64,000 nucleotides of DNA, taken from the NCBI GenBank assembly GCA_022818135.1, contig JAFMSR010000019.1, positions 30,617,679 through 30,681,678 of the forward strand, given 5' to 3'. A program made the translations under genes and the position numbers. The notes under the pieces are model-generated. The model saw only the letters and a list, made by a program, of their open reading frames with translations, ran no database searches and was not told the origin of the DNA. Numbering within the stretch: position 1 is the stretch's first letter; every line of letters starts with the position of its first letter. Below, piece by piece: positions 23,160-35,095 of the stretch. The stretch comes from Saxidomus purpurata. Its lineage: Eukaryota > Mollusca > Bivalvia > Venerida > Veneridae.

Positions 23160-25385
23160 CATTTGTAGATGTGTGAAAAGAGGTGCTATGTTCATATGAC
23201 AGAATATTTCAAAATACTGAAAAAAATTCTCAACAAGAACACACATCAAGCTCTCATTGAACCGTCAGTTCAAGCAGGCCAAATCTGAGAAAGTGATGAA
23301 ACTAATACCTTCTGACCTCATGATGAAGAATTGTGTTCTGATGAAAATAAGTAAATTTAGGACATAATTTTTATGTTTCATTGCAACATGACTTTGTAGA
23401 ACACAGTTGAAGGTTGAGTAAAACTTGCTAGACATAGCATGCAGTAAATAACTAATACCTTCAGTTAAAAACATTTACTGAAAAATCTTGTTAAAAACCT
23501 GATACACAAATTCATGTATCAGGGTTTCACATGACTTTTCGGTAAATGTTTCAAATTATATTTACATTCAGGTTAGGTGATGTTTGCTATATGGTACTTC
23601 TGTGTAGGCCTTGGATTGGATCACGTGTCCCAGACTTTGTAACATGCTGGTTTCAGTTTCAGTTCATTGTTTATTAAGTATTCACTTTTAATTCGGTATA
23701 CTTCAAATAAATTTGCCAAAAAATTAAGATAAGTATTAATAATTAAACTAATACTTTAAAATTTTTAACATGAAGCCCAATAGTCTTTATAGATCCATGC
23801 CATGCATAGCTTTTAAAACTGAAATTTTTAAAGGTCATGTAGGTAAATACTAGTGCTTGATAGACAATAACTTAATCATGTTAATGGTATTTATTGCAGT
23901 ATATGCATTCAAATGAAACATTAACCTACAGTTTTGAGTGATGTAAGCTAACAAATTTGCTACAGCCTGATAAAAAGGTATACCTGTGCACTTCTTATAA
24001 TTAACTTTTTTTTCATTTTAGTCTTTTGTAGAGATACATACTCTTAACTAATCATTAACCAAGAACTGTAACATTTATGTTATAGAAAGTAATTTTCAAA
24101 GAACTGAAATCTTTTTTAGAGTTCAACTGATTGGTAATGATAAAAATCTGCATTTTGTGTTATATTTTGGTAACAAATACGTAATTCCCAACAACCTTCC
24201 TCAACTGTCACACAATTATCTAAATAAGAATTAGTTTTGCAATTAGTCTGTTTGATATAATATAAATACATTAATTTGAATTGATATATGAAAACTTGCT
24301 GTATAATCTGTGAATTGTGAAATATTTAAGTAAATCCTAAATAAAGCGCTTTATTGTTGTCGCATGAAAAAAAAATGTATTTAGACACATACCAGTAATT
24401 ATGCAGGGTCTTATCAGACCTAGTGTTGTTAAATTGTATTCATGACATCTAAATGTTACAAAAAAAGAAATTTACAATTATTTATACTTGCTGAGAAAGT
24501 ATTTTTCTAAACCTGATTATGTCTTTGACAGTAGACTGGTTGACTGATTTTAGAAAATGGGATGTGAAAAACTTTAGATAGTAATTATATATGGATTGAT
24601 TAGTGTTTCAGTTTGTGACCTGTAGAATATTGAGGTAAAGTTTACAGACAGACAGACAACGGACAAACCACCATCATAACATGACCTCTGCTGGACAAAG
24701 GACTTTGTCCAGTGGAGCTACAAATGTTAGTGATATTTTCATTCTATGGCAAAATTGTAAATTAACCCTTGCACTGCTGAGCAACAATTGATCCAGCATT
24801 TGCGACTGATCACCTTGCTTAATTGATCATGATCTGCACTCTCGGCTATTCAGTTCTTGTTATCCCTTTGAACAAATAATATTGTTGTCAACTAATCTCA
24901 TAGATTTGCATGAAATCATTGTGCATGTTTTTGTTTTCAATAGCAAAGATATGGCCCTATACCGTTTGACTTAGGGATGTCATTGATTAAAAATTTTGTA
25001 TCGATATATCAATTTAGAAATATCAACGATACAGCGATATATCGATACATGGGAGTAAAAGTCTCTGACTACATATTCTACCAAATCTCTTGACTTTATT
25101 TGTACTATACATATGGTTCTGGTGTATAATATATATCAACCTTTGCAGTGCTGAACTTTTCTGCCTATGAGATTATTGAGACCACATTTCATTAAATTAT
25201 CATTTGTTAGAAAAACACTGAACTCTGGGTAGGGTGACTGTTTATATTCTGGTTCAGTTTTGATGGAATTTTCGAACGTAAAACTGTAGATCATTGCACG
25301 GTGTAACATTATTTGATATACGATTTTTCAAAACGGCAATCGATATCGAATCGAAAATGTTTTATCGTTCTCATAAACAGGCTCC
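23160..25385. other. No gene seen
   Basis: AT-rich. It contains the hairpin at 23468-23551, a dispersed-repeat tail near 24630-24730 (GACAGACAGACAACGGACAA) and a TATCGATA-rich patch at 25000-25050. Confidence 0.4.
23468..23551. repeat. Imperfect 84-bp hairpin
   Basis: The arms AAACATTTACTGAAAAATC... and ...GACTTTTCGGTAAATGTTT pair over about 40 bases with a few mismatches and almost no loop. Either a small MITE or a structured transcript is possible. Confidence 0.7.
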
Positions 25386-25389
25386 TGGG

Positions 25390-25505
25390 TAGAACCTAGA
25401 TAGTTTCCAGACATACAAAGAACTTGACCAAAGTAGGGCACGAACTTACAGTGGTGAGAGACAAGTGATCATCAGTCAGAGAACTTAACCACTCGGCCAC
25501 AGATG
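25390..25505 (-). repeat. tRNA-derived SINE, Leu/Ser-like head
   Basis: The minus strand carries GTGGCCGAGTGGTTAAG (A box and D-arm of type II tRNAs) and GTAAGTTCGTGCCCTAC (weak B box), then a short body with GGAAACTATCTAGGTT. Confidence 0.65.
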
Positions 25506-26280
25506 CCACAATGTATGACCTATAATGTGATTTTTTAGTTATTCGTACCCAGGTACGAACCGACTTCGGCAAAATGTGGACATTTTCGTACCATTTTCTA
25601 ACCACGCATAAAATCTAATAAAATACAACAATTACAACATGTTTAAAGCATAAAAATAAGTTTCAGTTATATACTTAAACGCGTAAAGGTGCATTTTAGA
25701 CTAGTGTTTCAGGCGCTACAGTGCGGCATATCTTCAAAGACACTAAATGAACTAGTCAGGCCGCACACTTTTGATGATCTATATAGGGGCGTTGGCAAGT
25801 TACAAAAAAATCTTTGTTTTTTACGTTGAATTCCCAGTTTTGTTATTAAAAATTCAAGAGTACCAGTAGTCGATATTCGGCCACTTCCAATCCAAAAATA
25901 TAGTATTCTTTCCCAACTATGGCAGAGCAACTTCCCAAAATGCATAGTAAGTTTTCCCGAAGTTTGTTTACATGATTGCAGCATTTCTGGAGGAAGCATT
26001 TGTGTGGCATCGATTTTTCGTTGCACTATAACATAATAGCGCACAGTACTGCGTGTTATGCATTACCAGTCTAATCCGATTCTGGGCCTGAATTTTAGTC
26101 AATGTCTCAGGGGAGGTAAATTTATTTCGACTTCCGGTTGTCAATGTCACATAAAGAAAAATATTACATGTATTGTAAATCTTTTCCAAAAATGGACTTT
26201 TATCTCGCATAAATTTCCCAATTGAAAGGCTAAGGCCTCTTCCCAATTTCCTGATGAAAAGCCCTGCTGTTTCAAGTATT
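25506..26280. other. No recognisable gene
   Basis: Minus-strand frames 25709-26044 and 25968-26246 reach 111 and 92 codons but show no domain, signal peptide or splice context that I recognise. Confidence 0.4.
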
Positions 26281-26368
26281 AGATAGAGTACTGTTGGCGA
26301 GAATAATTATGTTATTTCGAGAAGGTTACATAATTACGTAATTATTAGAGCCAACAGTTACTCTATCT
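26281..26368. mobile_element. 88-bp hairpin MITE
   Basis: The ends AGATAGAGTACTGTTGGC and GCCAACAGTTACTCTATCT are inverted repeats differing by a single base. The interior continues the pairing with AATAATTA/TAATTATT. Confidence 0.75.
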
Positions 26369-27040
26369 GATTTGTATCATGGCACGTTGATTGACAGTTC
26401 TCATGCCATACAATATTGTGTGACGTAATATCATGTGACATAACAAAATTGTGTGGTAGCGACCCCAATCTTATTTACTGAAAGAAAATCAATACATGTA
26501 CTTGTTTGCTGTTAAAAGTGTTCTGTAGCCTACAAAATCATATACCGGAGCAATTAAGTGTATTTGTTTTTCATTTTATTTCTATCCGGCCGATTGTAAC
26601 TTTTCAAAATTGTAAAACAAAAATCTAGGCAATAAAAAAAAATCTGAAAAGTGTTCTCTTTTTCAGGAAGATCATGTCCTCTATTACAGTAATACAGTTC
26701 AGTGTTTTTCCTATACAAATATGCAGTAGCCATGATACAAATAAGAAAGACAGACATGCTAACGGTCTCCAATGAATAAAAGCACAGTTGCGATGAAATA
26801 GAAGATTAATTGCTTGTATTTTTGGAATCGCACATCCGGGTACGGATAATTAATTTACATTCGGGAAAGGTGATTCCTCGGCTTTCTTCGCTGGTCTCTA
26901 TGTATCTATAACTTTGAATAATACAATAACCAAGATTAGAAATGAAAGAAGACGATCTCCCAATACCTTAAACTATAAGATTGCTTTGATAATTCTGTTG
27001 TTAAAAGCTTTTGTTTCATTTAAAATAAATTTAAACTTGC

Positions 27041-27114
27041 ATATGAGCAGGGTCCGTATATTATATTGTAATATTATTATATATTATATTGTAATATACG
27101 GACCCTGATATGAG
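27041..27114. mobile_element. 60-bp hAT-type MITE with target duplication
   Basis: Element 27048-27107 has perfect 16-bp terminal inverted repeats CAGGGTCCGTATATTA. It is flanked by 7-bp direct repeats ATATGAG at 27041-27047 and 27108-27114. The CAGGG start and near-8-bp duplication fit hAT elements, and a hAT transposase remnant lies at 2-220. The interior is only AT-rich repeats, so this is among the shortest such elements possible. Confidence 0.8.
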
Positions 27115-28960
27115 TCAACGGTAAAGACAGAGTTTTCACCTTTTACTGAATGGAGAAATGAAAGCGACCTAATAATCAGATTGGTTAGCTGGTCAGTGTG
27201 ACGTCACGGTTAATCTGAGAATAAACATCAAGCAAGCATTTTTTGCTGCTTCACAGGCTTTCACTGTATTTATCAATGAGGTACAAGAATGCTAGTCTCA
27301 CTATTTCCTCTTCGATTTTACAGGTTGACATTTTACAGTTGTCCGCCTTCTACGTCAAGTTTGAAGTGCCAATAGTTGGGAACACATCCCCAACGAAATT
27401 CTGTTGGGCACTTATAATTAAACCCAATAAAATCCAATATATAAATGTACTGATTATGGATTTAATATGATAGGATTAAGTTTTAAAATGATGCTAACAC
27501 AATTCTAAGTTACATTTATCTAATTACACACCTGCATCAATCGGTGTAATATGAAAATAAACGGCATATCGTACCTTATGTGTAAACTTGCATGTTTAGG
27601 TTTAAACAATCAGATTTTTATAAAGTGGTGAGGTTTTTCATAATATTTAGGTTTTCATTTAAAGTGATATTTAATTCATCATTTTAGACCGGAAAATTGT
27701 TTTTGAAAGTAGGTAAACTGTGTATTATGCACCTGTTTAGCCTCAATATTTCGACTGCAAGACTGACCGATTTTATAAACTGATATTGCATGCGAAGGGC
27801 GGCCATCGTATATAACAAAAAGCCCCGTTTGTTGGGCTAGCGCCAGTTGTACCTAATATTGAAACTACACTTTCTGCTTATTATGGAGCACATTAAAATT
27901 AGGCGTAGAGGTGCGACAGTTATAAAATATCAGATCTGTGAAAGGGGTCACATAGAAAAGCCAAATTAAGTTGGCTACAAGAATGCTAATGAGTGCAAAA
28001 AGTCGTATTGCTTGGATAAATTTTATAACAGACGAAATAACGGCATTAAAAAAAATATGTAGTAATAAGAATTATCATTTGAAAATCTAAATATTTTAAA
28101 AATATTCCTTATACACAGACTTAATTTTCTATGCAACTGTCCTAAGGTACGTGTTGACTAAATAAAGTACGAATTGACAACGGTACGAGGTGACCAGGTG
28201 TCTAGATACCGTGTAGCCTTTTATAAAAATGTAGCAATGTCATCACTTGGTTTTATTCTGTTTTGCGAGACAGATGGTAACAGATTAGGAATATATTTGC
28301 CGAAGCACTTACCAATTCACAAAAAGCATTTAGTTCGGCATACTTTGTCAAATATAAACCGTTGGCAGACATGTCTGCCATCTCATCTCGATGTTGATTG
28401 GCTGCACGGTTAGTGTGCTTATTTGATTGGCTGCACGGTTAAATCCGGTTCTGCACGATACACGTTTTATTCATAGTTCTGATTGGCTACACGGTTAATC
28501 GAGCGTGAACCGTGAAGCGTGTGCCGTTCGTGTTGCACGCGAAAGAAACCGTGTGCGCGGGCAACCCACACGCAGGCGCCACTGTAGTTTGACCCAATAC
28601 ACACCGCTTTTGATTTTAGGGCTCGTTTTCCAAATGTCATAACAGTCAGAGTCCATAACTACAAAATTAAAAATAAGCTTCTGTTAGTTATAAAAGCATC
28701 TCAAGATGTGATTATCAGATTAAGGATTACTCTGATTCTTTATATATTCATTTCACATATGAAGGGCAGTAAGAAAGTCATGGGTAGAAAATTTCTACTA
28801 TAATTGCTGTTGTTCTATTTCAAGCGAATTTGTTATACTGTCTATTTCCTTTCATGTTGTAGATTATGTATTGCTACATGTGATATGAACAGATATAATA
28901 ATCTTCTATTCAAGTACAAAATGTATATAAGCAAGTTCAATTTTTTATATCAACTTAAAG
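27115..28960. other. No firm gene; repeated CCAAT-type motif
   Basis: The open frame 27243-27470 (+) follows a TTTTACAG acceptor-like site but matches nothing I know. TGATTGGCTGCACGGTTA and a close variant recur at 28395, 28424 and 28480 in a locally GC-richer patch up to about 28590, possibly a promoter or a small repeat. Confidence 0.35.
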
Positions 28961-28967
28961 GACTCAC

Positions 28968-29078
28968 TTGATTCACATTTTCGGCCTGTGATTCCATGTG
29001 GACAAATGCATGTGAAATTAGCACCGCTTTTCACACAGGTTCCTTTCAAACATGGAGATGAAAGACAGGAATCTATCG
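28968..29078 (-). CDS. EGF-like domain exon
   Basis: On the minus strand TTTTCAG|CG opens a 111-base exon that closes at A|GTGAGTC, phase 1 on both sides. It encodes one EGF domain with six cysteines ([16 protein letters not shown], then [14 protein letters not shown]). EGF modules act in extracellular or cell-surface proteins, here without an obvious calcium-binding signature. It lies 667 bp downstream of the other EGF exon and would join it in frame. Further exons of this gene were not found on the left. Confidence 0.8.
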
Positions 29079-29745
29079 CTGAAAACAGGAAAATTCATTG
29101 CAATGGTATAATAAATCATTTGCCAAAGATTCGTCAACAAATCCTTTTCTTGAAAATCCGGGTCATTAGAAACAGGAGCTACTGAAAGTTTTTGAACATG
29201 TAAGGAGAGATTCATGTTACCATACAAGAAAATAAACAAAACAACCAAAATATACATGTATACGAAGCAAAATTTAATGAAGGAGAATTATGTCCATATA
29301 GTAAATAAGTAAGCACTAAGTAAGTTATCATATAGACCTGAACATGCTGTAATTATTTTAATCAAACAGCCTGACGAAGACACATGATAATTGTTACTGA
29401 TTGGATAAAATGGTAAAGTATCTATTTGTCCGTGTTATTAATTTATAGTCTCCCACTTTTGATCTGGCAATTATAAAATCTTTATCGTAATCAATTAACA
29501 ACAAAAGACCATCTGCAGCTGTTCGAAAAAGGTACAATATTAGGATAGAAACGTCCCAAAATTACCTCCCGGAAAATAGGTGTTCCGTAAAAATTTTGTT
29601 TCCTCAAAAGTATGCTTATAATTAATAACTTCTAAATATATTAATTGCTTTATCATTTCAACTCTTAGTCATTTGAAATTGATTCAAATATTGCGAAAGA
29701 AAATAACCAAGTTGTATCTGCTTGTAGGTGATGATAATCACTTAC
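29079..29745 (-). other. Intron between two EGF exons
   Basis: AT-rich and flanked by the donor of the upstream EGF exon and the acceptor of the downstream one. No other exon seen. Confidence 0.6.
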
Positions 29746-29853
29746 TTTTACAAAGTTTCCCGGTATATCCAAGGTCGCAAACACACACGTATTCATCGTT
29801 TCGAGTGAAACATTTTCCATTAGCACAAGGATTTTTGTCGCATGGTGATGTTT
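29746..29853 (-). CDS. EGF-like domain exon
   Basis: On the minus strand TTTGCAG|AA opens a 108-base exon that closes at A|GTAAGTG, phase 1-1. It encodes one EGF domain with six cysteines (PCDKNPCANGKCFTRNDE, then YVCVCDLGYTGKLC). The phase matches the first exon ending at 31792 on the same strand, which suggests one secreted protein with signal peptide, coiled coil and EGF repeats. That join is inference, and the first exon is frameshifted. Confidence 0.82.
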
Positions 29854-30231
29854 CTGCAAATGAAGTAAAGCAATACATTTCAGCAAAGCTACTTTAAGAG
29901 AAATACCTGTTTCAACACTCTAAATAAAACATAGTAGGTCCCTCAATATGTTTACATTATATATAGGAATAGATAGAAATGGGTTAAAAAATTATGATTT
30001 TATTGACTTATAAGAGATTAACAAATATAATTGTCAGCCTAAAGAGTATTGGCAAGCACAAAAATAGACTCTGGTATTGACAATCATAATCATAAAAATG
30101 AGCATAATTGCTGCGAAGTTGGCGGTCTGGCAGTACTTACTGTGCTGCAGTTAAAACTAGCTGCTACATGTAGGTAATCAGACTGCTTTAAATTTATAGT
30201 TTGTGACGGGCAATCTTATTAAGTTATTTGT

Positions 30232-30344
30232 ATAGTAATGTGATCCGGTTGTGCTGGAGTTGAGCGTCGGATCATGCAAGTGTGAATCACAAGTATGATA
30301 CGACCGTAATTAGAGCCAATATAGCTTTTTGATCACATTACTAT
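30232..30344. mobile_element. 113-bp MITE
   Basis: Perfect 14-bp terminal inverted repeats ATAGTAATGTGATC and GATCACATTACTAT enclose non-coding sequence. Confidence 0.65.
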
Positions 30345-30984
30345 GACAATGACCTTTTTATCATATGCCTTTAGATACTTGTCAGCGCGAATGAAATGGG
30401 TTAAAATGGCTATTTATAAGCATAATATGGAGAGAAAAAACCTTTTCGTGCAAAATATGTGTTGTGTGCGACGTCATTTTATTGATGTCATCGTATAAAG
30501 AAATACATGTTATAACGACCCAATCAAACGCAATGTTATTTACGTCATGTGAATTCAAGAATCTTCTATGGGCCAATTGAATGTAAACTTACATACTATG
30601 GCACTGTGCAGTTTGCACGTTTATACAATAAGGATTGTTTATGTATGTCAGTCCGTATTTTATGATTGAATAAAGACTTTACATTTGTCAGAATAGTATA
30701 AGAACATTTTCTAATTGAACATAAAAACAGTTGATATGGCGTCAAAAAAGCTCGTTTCGTGCGATTATTTGCCATGTAAATTAAATAACCTTTTTGCTAC
30801 ATACTTTCGTATCGACTATGGATGATATAAACATTTCTAGCACATATGAACTAGAAATATCACTGACGGTGATAAATACCCCCGCACACCGCTTGCATAT
30901 AGAACATGAACTTGAATGTAATATAATTAGGATTTTAAATTGGAAAGCTTTATGATTATAACACATCTAGGCGTGTTATTAATC

Positions 30985-31265
30985 ACTCCTCTTAGTCCTG
31001 TTAGTCTTCATTCAATTCCGGCCAGGGGTTTAGGAAATAAGGCGCGCACTAAAATTTATGTACACGGCTTTGAAAAAACTAGGGTAATGATTCATTGAAA
31101 AATAACCTGCTGAGAGCAAGCCCAACTCATTTGAGGTTTCATTCAATTCAGTTTTGGAGATGAAGCGCGCACAATATTGTCGACAGGCAGACGGATAGAT
31201 GGACAGACAAACGGAAGGATAACTCAACCCTGTATACTCCCGTACAACTTTGCTGTCTCAGGGGA
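30985..31265. repeat. Dispersed repeat with GACAGAC/GGACAGAC tract
   Basis: It contains CATTCAATTCCGGCCAGGGG and GGCAGACGGATAGATGGACA, ending near CTCAGGGGATATAG. This style is frequent in bivalve introns. Confidence 0.45.
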
Positions 31266-31791
31266 TATAGTAATTGAAGCGCAAAATTTGTCAAAAAGCA
31301 AGTGTTCCTGTTTAGTAGAATATTTTAGACATTGATATCGAATTATTTCGCTAGCGCAAATATCACGCTTATTTTTATAACTTTTGTCTGGGACAGTGGT
31401 ATTGTTATTATTTAAAATAGTCCGTGCACTTGATCGTCAGGACAGTCCAATTTGCCAACGTTCAGTGCCGTAACATATAGTATCGCGTAATACTGAACGA
31501 ACTAAATAAATAACAACGAGGCGATATGAAAGTATAATTCTACAAAAGGTGCATCAGGTTGAAAATTGCCTACTGATTCTTTCAACAAGACCATATCGGA
31601 CTTTCCTTCGGCCATTGTTACAGTAGCTGTAAGTATATACTAATAGGACATCACATTGTACATATTAAATATCGATCGTATCTATTAATATTTGCAATAT
31701 TAAAAACAAAACAAAAACACTCAGATGAATTAAAAAGAAAAAATATTCATGCTTTAATATTCTGAATAGTAATACAATAAAAATTTCTAAC

Positions 31792-32046
31792 CGTGATGCT
31801 CTGAAAGCTGTTGGGTCTTGTTTGCAATTTCGTCTCGGAACTGCTTCATCTCGTTCTTACGATGTTCTAAAACAGACAAAACGCTCTCTTGAAACGCCTC
31901 CCTTTCGAACTCCCATTTTTCTATTATACTTTCAACTTCCGTAGCTTTTTGCAATATGTTATATAATTTAAAGCTTACTGGTTCTTTGTCGTCCGCGCAC
32001 GAAAAATAGACAGCAGACTTAAAATCAAAAGAGCAGAAACAGCCAT
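31792..32046 (-). pseudogene. Frameshifted paralogue of the signal-peptide/coiled-coil exon
   Basis: The minus-strand ATG at 32046 is followed by a hydrophobic leader (MAVSALLILSLLSIF). The frame then hits TAA after 23 codons. After a net shift inside the leader, the next frame matches the exon at 3407 through the coiled coil (SFKLYNILQKATEVESIIEK and VLSVLEHRKNEMKQFRDEI). It ends in phase 1 at a G|GTTAG donor. The promoter block with TATA is also kept. It is either a pseudogene or an assembly error in one base run. Reads would decide. Confidence 0.75.
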
Positions 32047-32102
32047 GGTTCGATCATATGAGAAGTCACAAATCAATGACAACTGTATATTCTGCATGCA
32101 AG

Positions 32103-32109
32103 ATATATA
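32103..32109 (-). promoter_or_regulatory. TATA box of the frameshifted exon copy
   Basis: TATATAT on the minus strand, 57 bp upstream of the ATG at 32046, in the same context as the box at 3344-3350. Confidence 0.5.
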
Positions 32110-33084
32110 CTTTAAACCAGGACGTACACAATCAGTGGTCGGCTGTTAACCAATTATATAGCTTGAATACAGTAAACGAAAAGCGATTGCTTTAGAATAT
32201 TTATTAGCATTGTTATGTAATGTATTCAAATTTATAAGACATCATGACAACAAAGAAAGGTCATACGCAATTTTAAAAAACAAACAAACACAAAACAACA
32301 TGAAAAATACAATGTTACCGTCAGTGAACGACTACTACGTTTGCTTTTTAGATATCAAGTTAAATTCAAGCAAACATTGACACTGCCTCAAAATTAATTC
32401 TGTTAAATAATACTTATAATAACTTTTACTTGTTTGCAACACCACAAACTGTTTGATAAACACTTTTGTCAATTTTAAGATTTTGGGAATTTGTTAGATT
32501 TTAGAATTTTGAAACGATAATCAAGACATGTTCATGTATAATGTATTGAGGTTTTTCAAATAAACAACGTTAAGGTAATTTATTTTTAAACTTGAATGCA
32601 AAACTATTTGCGATAAAGAATGGGAATGTTTTATTATAATGTTTCATCAGTTGCAAATTTTAACAAAGGATAAACATATGTCGGTTACATCTTTAAACCG
32701 TGAAAACATTTTAAATACGTTTTAACTACTATTATCTTATGTTTCACTGGTAATGTATGGCATTAATTATACCCGTAATAATTTCTGTTTATTTAGCAAT
32801 GGATAAACGTTAATACGGATGATATAATATATTATTTTTAATTTTACAATGATTTAAGACATACCATAGATAGTTATGAGAACGGGATATGCTTTAATAT
32901 ATTTGGCAATTGTCGCGTTAGAGACACCTGAAACTTTTGTTCGTACACGTTCAAATGATATAGCTTGAATACAGTAAAGGAAAAGCGATTGCTTAAGAAC
33001 AATAACATTGAAATGTAATGTATTCAAATTTAAAATACATCATGACAAAAGAGAAAGGTCATACGCAATATGATTGTCTTAACA

Positions 33085-34330
33085 AAATGTCCTACAAGTA
33101 TTACCAACTTACATAAGGCTTACTTAACAGTATACCCTATAGCTACTAGCAACTTATATTCAGCTAACTTAAAGTCCCAGGATCACTTTGTATTTACTGA
33201 TGTAGTAGCTTAAATTTATTGATAGGATAATGGAAATTGATAGAACCATGTTCTATTTACTCTTAACGTTCCATTACTAAGACCAAATTGAATTTTCTTG
33301 AATTGTAACAGGGAAATACAGTTTGAAACTGCCTTCTTAAACTTTACAATGGCCATGGAGTATTTCCCAGTTTGAAATACTGCTGCATAATAACGAGTTA
33401 ATGTTTTTGTATTTTCCGTAGATTGACCTAGGGGGTCTTTTTGCCCTACTTTAGCTTTATTGCATGTTGTAAACAGTCATAAATATACATTGCACATCAT
33501 TGGAAGTGAAATTATTTCAACTATAATTAAAATAGACGCACATATTCAATACATATAGAACCCATTTACAGCCAAATTTAAAAGATATTTGAAAACTGGA
33601 AAACCTACTTTTGAAAATGCAAAATATAATTTATTAACTCAAATTTTCAACACAATATTGTCACAGTCGATGCATTATGTGAGAAGACGCCCGTCACAAT
33701 TCCAGATTTAAAAGTAAATTCGATTTTGCCTTAGAAATGGATCTTTAAACAATGTTGACATATGCCTTTTTTCGTATTCATATTTTTTCTTCAAGAAAAA
33801 GATTTGCCAGAAAGCCTTTCTTATTTTTTGCAACATCATTTTAAAAAATAGTGTGCTATGTTTCTAATAATTATTATGTACTTTTTGACTTAAAAAGCGA
33901 AGTTAGGAATGTTTTGGTACAAATAAAGGTCATTTCTATCAGTAAGTCTTTTAGACAATCTTTCTTAATAAAATGAGGGCTACTTGTAAATGTGATCCTG
34001 GGACTTCAACAACATGACCTGTAACTACTGGTAACTTGCATACGGCTGACGTAACAACATGATAGAAAATTGCATACGGCTAACATTAAAACATACCCTA
34101 TTACAACTAAAAACAAAACGCTAGTGTAACAACCTACCCTATAACTGATAGCAAATTACATACGGCTAACATAAAACATACCCTATTACAACTAGAAACA
34201 AAAGGCTAGCCTAACAACATACCCTCTATCACTACATGTTCTAGAAAGTAACGGCTAACGTAACAACATACCGTAGAACTACTAGCATCTTACATGGCTA
34301 ACTTAACAACATACCCTATTATAACTAAAA
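33085..34330 (+). repeat. 45-bp satellite array split by a transposon
   Basis: Diverged units with CTACTAGCAACTTA, GGCTAACTTAACAACATACC and variants lie at 33085-33170 and 34007-34330, on both sides of the MITE. Confidence 0.75.
33172..34006. mobile_element. 835-bp MITE inserted in the satellite
   Basis: The ends AAGTCCCAGGATCAC and GTGATCCTGGGACTT are perfect 15-bp inverted repeats. The satellite continues on both sides, so the insertion came after the array. Partial relatives lie at 45315-45685 (rearranged) and 52674-52823. No transposase frame. Confidence 0.75.
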
Positions 34331-34339
34331 TAAGATAGA

Positions 34340-35095
34340 GAAAAACCGTGGTATATAGTAAACTCCGTATAAAAACGACTCAAGATAAAGCGACAGTTTG
34401 GAACACGTTTTCGGGTTCTGATTTGTTTGCATATTGTATTAAACATGAAATGTTATATGGATGTAACATACTTCAGACAAGGAGGATACAAGGAAAACGA
34501 TAAGTGGTCTGAGTGAGTTCAATTTATACGTTGGTATCTGAGTCACACATTTTTCCCTATTTTTTCTAAAAGGAAGATAAACATTGGCTCATTTGCTGAC
34601 TTACATTTTCTTCCTGTTACATAGATACGAAAAGAAAATAGATTTTAAGCAACCTCTCACGCAATTTAGAGATGAGAGTCACATGTTAAAGTCATGTTGA
34701 GTAAACGAATTGTAGGTTGATATCGAGCTCAACAAAGTTTAATGAAATTCAAATACAAATAAGCACACATTTCAAAATATTTTGTAGGTCATCTTATTCA
34801 TTCTGCAAGTATCTTATTTTGAAACAAGTCAGTTGAACTTGTACGATGATCATCATAGTGACCCTAGAGTTCTTACGTTTGTAAGTTTCTTTTGCAAAAG
34901 CTTCCACGGTATATTAGGTACATCTGCTAAAGTAAAGTAAATCACTTTGTTTGAACGATCATATGATTACATATGAGGCAGTGTTTTCAACTATATCTTT
35001 TCATCAGTGTTCGTTTTACAGCATATGAATGGTGTATATTATCACCTTAAATTTTCAAAAGAAGTTGAAAAAGAAAGAAATTCTAACTAGCGACA
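34340..35095 (+). repeat. Segmental duplicate of 58200-59110
   Basis: Shared landmarks in the same order and orientation include AAGGAAGATAAA, ATCATAGTGACCCTAG, GTACATCTGCTAAAGTAAAG and TCACTTTGTTTGAACGATCA. The two copies flank the multidomain gene. Confidence 0.8.

Larger units (their letters stand above)
29854..31791 (-). other. Possible intron with small MITE and dispersed repeat
   Basis: No exon was recognised here. Contents listed separately are the MITE at 30232-30344 and the dispersed repeat at 30985-31265. Confidence 0.4.
31790..34800. repeat. Right arm of the inverted segmental duplication
   Basis: Reverse-complement partner of 2085-3660, interrupted by extra 45-bp satellite units and the MITE at 33172-34006. 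The part from about 34013 onward is also duplicated in direct orientation at 56232-59110. Confidence 0.8.

Noticed and set aside
25709..26044. 111-codon minus-strand frame
   Set aside because: No recognisable motif, composition typical of random AT-rich sequence, overlapped by another equally plain frame.
26554..26772. Signal-peptide-like minus-strand frame
   Set aside because: A hydrophobic start alone; no donor, homologue or partner exon was found.
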